The position numbers and the translations under genes were made by a program. This document shows positions 58,222 to 64,000 of a DNA stretch of 64,000 nucleotides, one piece after another. The notes under the pieces were generated by a model, which was not told where the DNA came from, did not search any database, and worked only from the letters and a program-made list of their open reading frames with translations. Location: the NCBI RefSeq assembly GCF_028609865.1, contig NZ_CP063194.1, forward strand, positions 1-64,000. Reading direction: 5' to 3'. This DNA is from Corynebacterium jeddahense (GTDB lineage: Bacteria; Actinomycetota; Actinomycetes; Mycobacteriales; Mycobacteriaceae). Position 1 is the first letter of the stretch. Each line of letters opens with the position of its first letter.

Positions 58222-59997
58222 ATGAACACTTTCAAGCGAAGCCTGGTTGCGTCCGTCGCTGCAGGCGTGATTCTGGCGGGTGGCGCGGCCCCCGTCTTTG
58301 CTCAGACCCCGGCCCCCACCACCGTCGGTGCGGCAGGCATCCCGGTCACCCAGGATCAGATCAACAGCCTTGTTCGCACGAACAAGGACGAAGCTAACCT
58401 GACCATCCACAAGTACTCCCACAAGCTCGACGGCAGCGAGAAGAACGGCAACGGCGAGGCCCTGACTCCGGCACCGACCTTCAATATCGTGAAGGGTGCG
58501 CAGTACAAGATCGAGCGCATCGACGCTGACCTGAAGACCAACGAGGGTTGGCGCAAGGCATCGAAGATCGCGGCGGGGACTGAGCGCGCCAACGTCATCG
58601 ATATCAAGACCGGCGAGAAGAGCCGCACCGTTACCACCGGTGAGAACGGCGATGTGACGACGACCCTGCCGCTCGGCCTGTACCGTGTCACGGAGCTTGC
58701 CGCCCCCGGCCACGAGATCAACGCGACTCCGTTCTATGTCACCCTCCCGATGACGAACGTCAAGGGCGATGCTTGGAACTACGACGTTCACGTCTACCCG
58801 AAGAACACCCCGGACGACCGCAAGCTGTTCACCAAGGATGTCAAGGATGCGAACTCGCACGCATTCGTGTCCACCGACAGCTACGACACCTCTACCCCTG
58901 CGGCGCTGGTCAAGGGCAATAACGTCACCTACCCGATTTCCTCCCGCGTCGAGAACGGCACGCTCGAGTACTACCGCATTGAGGATCACTTCGACGGCAC
59001 CCGCCTGCGCCAGCGCACCGCAGGAGACAAGCAGCAGGGCGAGACCGCACTGGTGACCAACGTCCGCGTCACTGACGAGAACAACAAGTCGCTCGCCACG
59101 CTGTCTGCTGGTGATTACGGCGTGAGCCTGGAGAATACTGGCACCGCAAACGCGTTCCTCGCCGTCGAGCTCACCCCGCAGGGTCTGGCAAAGCTCAACG
59201 GAACGACGGGGCAGCGCCGCCTCGCGTTCGAGTTCAATGCGGAGCTCGTTGAGATCGGGGACAAGGAAGCGGCACTGAAGTCTGTCGATAACACCGATCT
59301 GCGCCTGTGGCAGCGCGTTGGCGACAACCCGCCGACCACCCCAAACACCCCGGTAACCACGACTCCGCCTGCAACGAACACGCCGCCGACATCGTCCACC
59401 CCTGCGACCAACACTCCGCCACCCGGCACCACGACGCCGACGCCGTTCACCCAGTCCTACTACGGCAATGTGAAGATCCAGAAGCAGAACAATGAGGGTG
59501 GCAACCTCAAGGGCGCTAAGTTCGAGCTCTTCAAGTGCACGAAGGCTGACGACGGCAAGCTCACGCTGGATCAGAAGACCGGTGCGCTCGGGTCTGCCAC
59601 CTCCGGCGAGGGTGGCCTCGCGTACTTCTCCGGCGTTCACGCAAACAGCTTCGTCGACAACAAGGCGGTTGACGCCGGCAACAACGGCTACTGCATCGTT
59701 GAGACTCAGGCTCCGCGTGTCGCAGTCGTGGACGCGCAAGGTAAGCCGACTGGCGAGACCTCGAACTACGAGCTCCTCGCTCAGCCGGTGTTCTTCCAGG
59801 TTATCGCCGACACCAAGAACAACACCGTGCCGCTGACCGTCATCAAGACCAATGAGACCGTGAACCAGCCGGAGAAGGGCGGCTTCAAGCTGCCGTTCAC
59901 TGGTGGTAACGGTGCGTTCTGGATCCTCGGCCTCGGCGTGCTGTCCCTGCTCGTGGCTCTGGGTGCGCAGGAGAAGCGTCGCCGTCAGTCGGCGTAA
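58222..59997 (+). CDS. Major pilin subunit (SpaA-type backbone)
   Basis: The protein is polymerised by class C sortase into the pilus shaft. The 591-residue protein has a signal peptide (cleavage after VFA, residue 27) and the pilin motif VYPKN, with Lys194 as the likely polymerising lysine. CNA-B-like domains with an E-box (GYCIVETQAP) and a Thr/Pro-rich hinge (about residues 372-410) follow. The sorting signal LPFTG at 557-561 precedes a hydrophobic segment and KRRR tail. First gene of the pilus operon. Confidence 0.93.
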   Translation: MNTFKRSLVASVAAGVILAGGAAPVFAQTPAPTTVGAAGIPVTQDQINSLVRTNKDEANLTIHKYSHKLDGSEKNGNGEALTPAPTFNIVKGAQYKIERIDADLKTNEGWRKASKIAAGTERANVIDIKTGEKSRTVTTGENGDVTTTLPLGLYRVTELAAPGHEINATPFYVTLPMTNVKGDAWNYDVHVYPKNTPDDRKLFTKDVKDANSHAFVSTDSYDTSTPAALVKGNNVTYPISSRVENGTLEYYRIEDHFDGTRLRQRTAGDKQQGETALVTNVRVTDENNKSLATLSAGDYGVSLENTGTANAFLAVELTPQGLAKLNGTTGQRRLAFEFNAELVEIGDKEAALKSVDNTDLRLWQRVGDNPPTTPNTPVTTTPPATNTPPTSSTPATNTPPPGTTTPTPFTQSYYGNVKIQKQNNEGGNLKGAKFELFKCTKADDGKLTLDQKTGALGSATSGEGGLAYFSGVHANSFVDNKAVDAGNNGYCIVETQAPRVAVVDAQGKPTGETSNYELLAQPVFFQVIADTKNNTVPLTVIKTNETVNQPEKGGFKLPFTGGNGAFWILGLGVLSLLVALGAQEKRRRQSA

Positions 59998-60030
59998 GCC
60001 GGGAACCGTCGATAAGCAAGGGTTGAGCAG

Positions 60031-60951
60031 ATGAGCACCGTTGTGATGGAACCCCCCGTGCTGGGGAAGGAGAGCAAGGCGAAGCGGCAACTAAGCCCGT
60101 TCACCGTGCTCTTCCTGATCATCGGGCTCATTTGTTTGCTTTATCCGGTTATCGCGACGTGGTCGAATAACCAACACCAAAGTGAGACGTCGCGTATTTT
60201 CGCCGGTCAGGTCGAAGACCAAGATCGCGTGAAAGAGCGGCAGGATTCACTCGAGCGGGCGAAGCGCTGGAACATGGAGCATGCGAATGCCCCGATTCTT
60301 GACCCGTGGCTCACGCGTGTCCGAGAAGATAACCCGCTCTATCTCGACTACCTAGAACAACTCAACACCGAGCCAATTATGGGGCGAGTGGTCATTCCGT
60401 CGATTAACTCGGATTTGCCACTTCGCCACGGTACGACGGAACAAGTGCTGAAGAGCGGTCTCGGCCACCTCTTCGGAAGCTCTCTGCCGACTGGTGGTCC
60501 CGGCACCCACGCCGTTATCACCGGCCACACAGGCTTTGCGGATTCGACACTGTGGGACAACCTACGGTCAGTAAAGATCGGTGACGCGGTGTACGTGCAG
60601 AACGCGGCGGAGAAGCTGAAATACCAGGTAGACAACATCGAAGTTGTACTGCCCGAACAGACGGATTCGCTGCGCGTTGTGGAGGGAAAAGACCTCCTCA
60701 CGCTCATTACCTGCACGCCGTACGGCATCAACTCTCACCGATTGCTTGTCCACGCTCACCGGGTGCCGATGGATCCGGAAGACGAGCAGGCGCTGGCCAA
60801 GGTGTACACGCCGTGGCAATGGTGGATGACTGCCGCGCTCGCAATCGCGTTATTCGCTCTCCTGGCAGTCATCGGGTGGTGGCTCTGGGCGCGGCGATCG
60901 AACGAGCAGACTGAAGGCTCACAAGCGGAAACACATGGAGAACCTCAATGA
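60031..60951 (+). CDS. Class C (pilus) sortase
   Basis: This sortase joins pilins by cutting LPxTG and attaching the Thr to the pilin-motif lysine. The 306-residue membrane enzyme has His166 in ITGHTGF, Cys228 in TLITCTPYG and Arg237 in NSHRL as the catalytic triad. The N-terminal lid motif DPW at residues 91-93 is characteristic of class C. Membrane segments lie at both ends. It overlaps the next pilin gene by ATGA. The order pilin-sortase-pilin-pilin matches spaA-srtA-spaB-spaC of C. diphtheriae. Confidence 0.93.
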   Translation: MSTVVMEPPVLGKESKAKRQLSPFTVLFLIIGLICLLYPVIATWSNNQHQSETSRIFAGQVEDQDRVKERQDSLERAKRWNMEHANAPILDPWLTRVREDNPLYLDYLEQLNTEPIMGRVVIPSINSDLPLRHGTTEQVLKSGLGHLFGSSLPTGGPGTHAVITGHTGFADSTLWDNLRSVKIGDAVYVQNAAEKLKYQVDNIEVVLPEQTDSLRVVEGKDLLTLITCTPYGINSHRLLVHAHRVPMDPEDEQALAKVYTPWQWWMTAALAIALFALLAVIGWWLWARRSNEQTEGSQAETHGEPQ

Positions 60952-62351
60952 CGAAAGTTAAGTCTCTTCCCGGATGGGTGGCGGCGGTCTCCCTCGTCTT
61001 AGCCGTGGTTTCGGGGCTACTTATTCACCCGATGCAGGCGCACGGCCAAGCAAGCGAGAAGCTGCCCTCAGTGATCGACCCGCGTGGGCCGTTCAGCCTG
61101 ACGGTGGTGAAGTCCGCTGGTGACCCCGGCACCGCTTTCGGCGACCCGAGCAACCCGAACGCTGACTTGGACCGAACGCCCATCGCCGGCGCGAAGTTCG
61201 AGATTCGCCGCGTTGGGGACATTGACCTGACCACTAACAAGGGGTGGAACCAGGCAACGAAGCTGTCGGACCACCCGCAGGCGTTTTTCAAAGATGGCGC
61301 ATCCCGTTCTCGGTTGGAGGCGCCGGTCGGTCCGGTTACAACCAACAAGGATGGCCGCGCCGTGTTCTCCGACATCAAGCCGGGGCTGTACTTGGTTGAG
61401 GAGGTGCCGTCTGAGGCCGCGTACCAGCGCTACGTTATCTCGCGCCCGTTCTTCACGTTCGTTCCGGATACCGATGAAACCGGTGAGCGGTGGATCTATG
61501 ACATGACCGCTTACGCCAAGCCAGAGGCCCTCGACGTGGCCAAGACCGCGGAGCCGTACTGCTCGGATGGAACCAAGGAGACCGTGAAGTTCGGCTTCTC
61601 CACGTCTATCCCGTTCCTCGACGGGAACCGCGCACTGCGGTCGTTCGAAATCGCCGATCCCCTGCAGAAGGGCCTGACGCTTGTCGACGACTCCGTTCGG
61701 TTAACCACGTCAACGCGGTCCGGCAACACGCCAACGGCCGAATTGGACAAAGCGGACTACAAGCTCACAGTTGACGGAGATAACGTTCTCCGCATTCGGT
61801 TCTCCGACGGCGGTCGCGCAAAGCTGGCGGAGCTGCGGGACAGTGATGCGAGTGCCACGATCGACGTGGTCTTCGAGGCGAAGGTCGATCCGGCGGTGAC
61901 CGAGGTGACCAACCAGGCGTATCTGCTGCCGAACGGTTTCCCCTCCTTCGACCTGTCGCGCAAGCCCGGCATCGTGAGCAACCCGGCCAGGGTGAAGATC
62001 ATCCCCTGCGGAACCCCGACGCCGACTCCGACGACCTCGGTGTCTACGACAGTGTCCACCGCGACGACAACTGCGACCACCACGTCTTCGGACCGAGAGA
62101 CTGTCACGACGACGTCGGTGCCACCCACGACTCCGCCGCCGACAATTCATGTCCCCGTTACAGCCACGGTTGAACGCATGCCGGACCCGGTGAAATCCAC
62201 GGTCACGGTTGCCAAAACTCCGGAGGAAACCCCGGAACGACCGCAAGGACGCCTTGCGTCCACCGGTGCGAACGTCCTTTGGGTCGCACTGGCTGGCTTG
62301 ATATTCATCCTCCTCGGACTCGCCTTCTCCCGCCGTAAGCGGGAGGACTAA
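60948..62351 (+). CDS. Minor pilin (SpaB-type) with LPxTG-like signal
   Basis: The 467-residue protein has a signal peptide (cleavage near AHGQ) and two isopeptide-type pilin domains. The first contains GAKFEIRRVG and ends with the pilin-motif-like DMTAYAKPE. A Thr/Pro-rich stretch (about 350-410) leads to the sorting signal LASTG, a hydrophobic segment and RRKRED. The minor pilin normally forms the base or decorates the shaft. The sorting signal is LASTG rather than LPFTG, which may direct it to a different sortase such as the housekeeping enzyme. Confidence 0.88.
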   Translation: MTKVKSLPGWVAAVSLVLAVVSGLLIHPMQAHGQASEKLPSVIDPRGPFSLTVVKSAGDPGTAFGDPSNPNADLDRTPIAGAKFEIRRVGDIDLTTNKGWNQATKLSDHPQAFFKDGASRSRLEAPVGPVTTNKDGRAVFSDIKPGLYLVEEVPSEAAYQRYVISRPFFTFVPDTDETGERWIYDMTAYAKPEALDVAKTAEPYCSDGTKETVKFGFSTSIPFLDGNRALRSFEIADPLQKGLTLVDDSVRLTTSTRSGNTPTAELDKADYKLTVDGDNVLRIRFSDGGRAKLAELRDSDASATIDVVFEAKVDPAVTEVTNQAYLLPNGFPSFDLSRKPGIVSNPARVKIIPCGTPTPTPTTSVSTTVSTATTTATTTSSDRETVTTTSVPPTTPPPTIHVPVTATVERMPDPVKSTVTVAKTPEETPERPQGRLASTGANVLWVALAGLIFILLGLAFSRRKRED

Positions 62352-62363
62352 GAAAGGCCCATC

Positions 62364-64000
62364 ATGCTGAACCGAAACGTTTCCCCCCACGGTGGCGTGG
62401 CCGTTGCACGTGGGGCCGCTCCCACCTGGCGAATCCTGCTGAGCATGCTCGGTGCCCTGGCGCTCATCCTCATGATCGCGCCACCCGCGCCCGCAGAGAC
62501 GACCACGGCTGCGGCTAAGCCGGGCTTCACAGTCAAATCCATTGAGGAACGGCCGCTTACCGAATATCAAGCCGGATCCGAGCTGCCGGCGAACTACGTA
62601 ATCGACGTTTTGTATACCGGTGAGACCGTACCGTTGAGCGATATCCGTCTCTCCCTGCCCGGGGCTGTTCTTTCCCCGGCAAGCGAGGAGGTTGAAGGCT
62701 TTGGCTCCCCGCTCTACGACTTCGACCCGAACGCGTCGGCGCGGACCTTCGGCAACACCATCTACCCGATGAGCAACGACTCCGCTGCATACGGCGAAGA
62801 GGACGGCTCCCTGCTCTACGAGCTCAACGAGGGCTACCAGATCCACGACGGGCAGTGGGTGCGGTTCTTCGTTTCGGGGAGCGCAATTGCGACTGGCGAC
62901 CCCTCAAGCTTCTTAGTAGAGAATATTGATGGGGAGCAGGGGATGGTCTCCGCGCACTCTGGTCAGCTCGAAAATCCCTTTGATTCGGACGCCACCAAAC
63001 GTGCGTCCGCGGTCATGCCCTTCGCAGCCGGAAACGAAGGTGTTATGAATATCGATGTGTGCCGAGAAGAAACAGCGGATCTCCGATTCTCGGACGGCGG
63101 GCAGGTGTGGCCGAACACAAATCTGGTTCGCGCCGGATACTCGATCTACTACGTAGATTTGGCAGCTACCAAACAAGGATCGTTCAGCAAGATCACACTT
63201 GGCCGTATTGACAGTGGTCATGAGTACATAACTGACAAGACCAAGTGGTGGTTAGATACCAATCCTAACTTGGAGCAGGGGCGTGACTTTACCGTTTCCA
63301 AAACACAAGAAGGGGCCGCTGTTTTGGAGTTCACCGAACTCCAATCGGTCGCCGAAGGCCAACGGTTCCGTCTCTACCTAGTTTATGATCAGGCCAAGGA
63401 TCAGAAGAGAATTCCGAGTATCACTGTCGGGTGCTCCGGCTCCGACGAAGTTGATCCCGCCGACCCCACCGATCCAACTGAACCCTCCGGGCCCACCCGG
63501 GACTGGGACAAGTCTCGCACCGATTACAAGCCCGGCGAGAAGGTAGACCCTCTCCCGGAAAAACCCTCCGTCGGCCCCAACGAAGCAGTGATCCGCCAAT
63601 ACGCGCGTGCATTCTTCTACAAGCCCGGCCCCGACTCGGAAAGCTCCGATCCCACTCAGGAAGCGGACCTGCGAATGACCAAGGGTGCGCAGTTCCGACT
63701 CTTCACTGGTAACCGCGGTCCTGAGACCGAAGTGACTGCCTCCTGGGGTACGGCTACCGTCGGCGACGGTGGCTTTGCTGACTTCCGTATCCCCAAAGAA
63801 GGGTTTGGGCAGCAGTACTGGGTAAAGCAGATTAAGGGCGCTGATCGCTTTGCCGACGTACCCGGGGACCCTTATTTCGCCAATCAGATCAAGACCGGTG
63901 ATTACCAAAGCCCCGAAGACATCACCTACACGATTGGGCAAACCCCAAGGGTGCAGGGTGGTCAGTGGTACAAAACATATACCCAGGGGAACGACAAGGA
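62364..64000 (+). CDS. Large tip-pilin-type surface protein, partial (runs off the window)
   Basis: The frame from ATG 62364 (AGAAAGG upstream) is open to the last base, giving at least 545 residues without a stop. It has a signal-type N-terminus (MLNRNVSPHGGVAVARGAAP then RILLSMLGALALILMIAPPA) and a globular region. A Pro/Asp-rich hinge (DPADPTDPTEPSGP) and a CNA-B-like domain (KGAQFRLFTGN to GGFADFRIP) follow. Position after the SpaB-type gene suggests a SpaC-type tip adhesin. No von Willebrand A domain is seen so far; the sorting signal must lie beyond the window. Confidence 0.85.
   Translation, partial: MLNRNVSPHGGVAVARGAAPTWRILLSMLGALALILMIAPPAPAETTTAAAKPGFTVKSIEERPLTEYQAGSELPANYVIDVLYTGETVPLSDIRLSLPGAVLSPASEEVEGFGSPLYDFDPNASARTFGNTIYPMSNDSAAYGEEDGSLLYELNEGYQIHDGQWVRFFVSGSAIATGDPSSFLVENIDGEQGMVSAHSGQLENPFDSDATKRASAVMPFAAGNEGVMNIDVCREETADLRFSDGGQVWPNTNLVRAGYSIYYVDLAATKQGSFSKITLGRIDSGHEYITDKTKWWLDTNPNLEQGRDFTVSKTQEGAAVLEFTELQSVAEGQRFRLYLVYDQAKDQKRIPSITVGCSGSDEVDPADPTDPTEPSGPTRDWDKSRTDYKPGEKVDPLPEKPSVGPNEAVIRQYARAFFYKPGPDSESSDPTQEADLRMTKGAQFRLFTGNRGPETEVTASWGTATVGDGGFADFRIPKEGFGQQYWVKQIKGADRFADVPGDPYFANQIKTGDYQSPEDITYTIGQTPRVQGGQWYKTYTQGNDK

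Noticed and set aside
62913..63941. Leftward frames over the tip-protein gene
   Set aside because: They lie antisense to a continuous coding frame with a signal peptide and pilin-like domain.
62364..64000. von Willebrand A/MIDAS domain in the tip-type protein
   Set aside because: No DxSxS-type metal site was found in the visible 545 residues; it may lie outside the window.

Overview
The window is high-GC actinobacterial DNA that begins at the first base of dnaA and follows the origin-proximal gene order of Corynebacterium: dnaA-dnaN-recF-dciA-gyrB-gyrA, tRNA-Ile/tRNA-Ala, ppiA-rhomboid-crgA, then the pknB-pknA-pbpA-rodA-pstP-fhaB-fhaA block ending at tRNA-Leu. The SpaABC-type pilus operon, the carotenoid pair crtB-crtI, IS1249 elements and secreted proteins with corynebacterial C-terminal anchors support the genus. 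I cannot fix the species.

Region by region: 1-13.1 kb holds replication initiation and gyrase genes, with an origin-type DnaA-box cluster after dnaA, a small degenerate toxin-antitoxin pair and a secreted metalloprotease. GyrA carries Arg at residue 87, the classic fluoroquinolone-resistance position. 13.2-16.5 kb holds a promoter region with repeated GTTGAACAAT motifs, two tRNAs, a composite hairpin repeat and crtB-crtI. 16.5-26.2 kb holds two tandem paralogous surface proteins of 1461 and 1575 residues, each behind a near-identical 273-bp leader. 26.2-34.8 kb holds a cutinase-like esterase, small membrane proteins, metF-metE, an AbiEi/DUF559-like protein and ppiA, with repeat-rich intergenic DNA. 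34.9-37.8 kb holds a rhomboid protease, a second DnaA-box cluster, a long hairpin and IS1249 copy 1.

37.9-47.7 kb is the cell-growth signalling block, read leftward and coupled by ATGA or TAAATG junctions. FHA proteins, PP2C phosphatase, SEDS glycosyltransferase, class B PBP and two Ser/Thr kinases together control elongation and division. IS1249 copy 2, inverted relative to copy 1, closes the block. 49.1-53.1 kb is an IS graveyard (IS1249-like, two IS256-family elements, ISL3) around one intact small membrane gene and the tail of a lost secreted protein. 53.4-57.7 kb holds a LURP-one-like protein, a DHA2 efflux pump, and a membrane protein plus cupredoxin plus cysteine-containing regulator resembling a copper nitrite reductase locus without its catalytic oxidase. 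58.2 kb to the end is a pilus operon: major pilin, class C sortase, minor pilin and a large tip-type protein running off the window.
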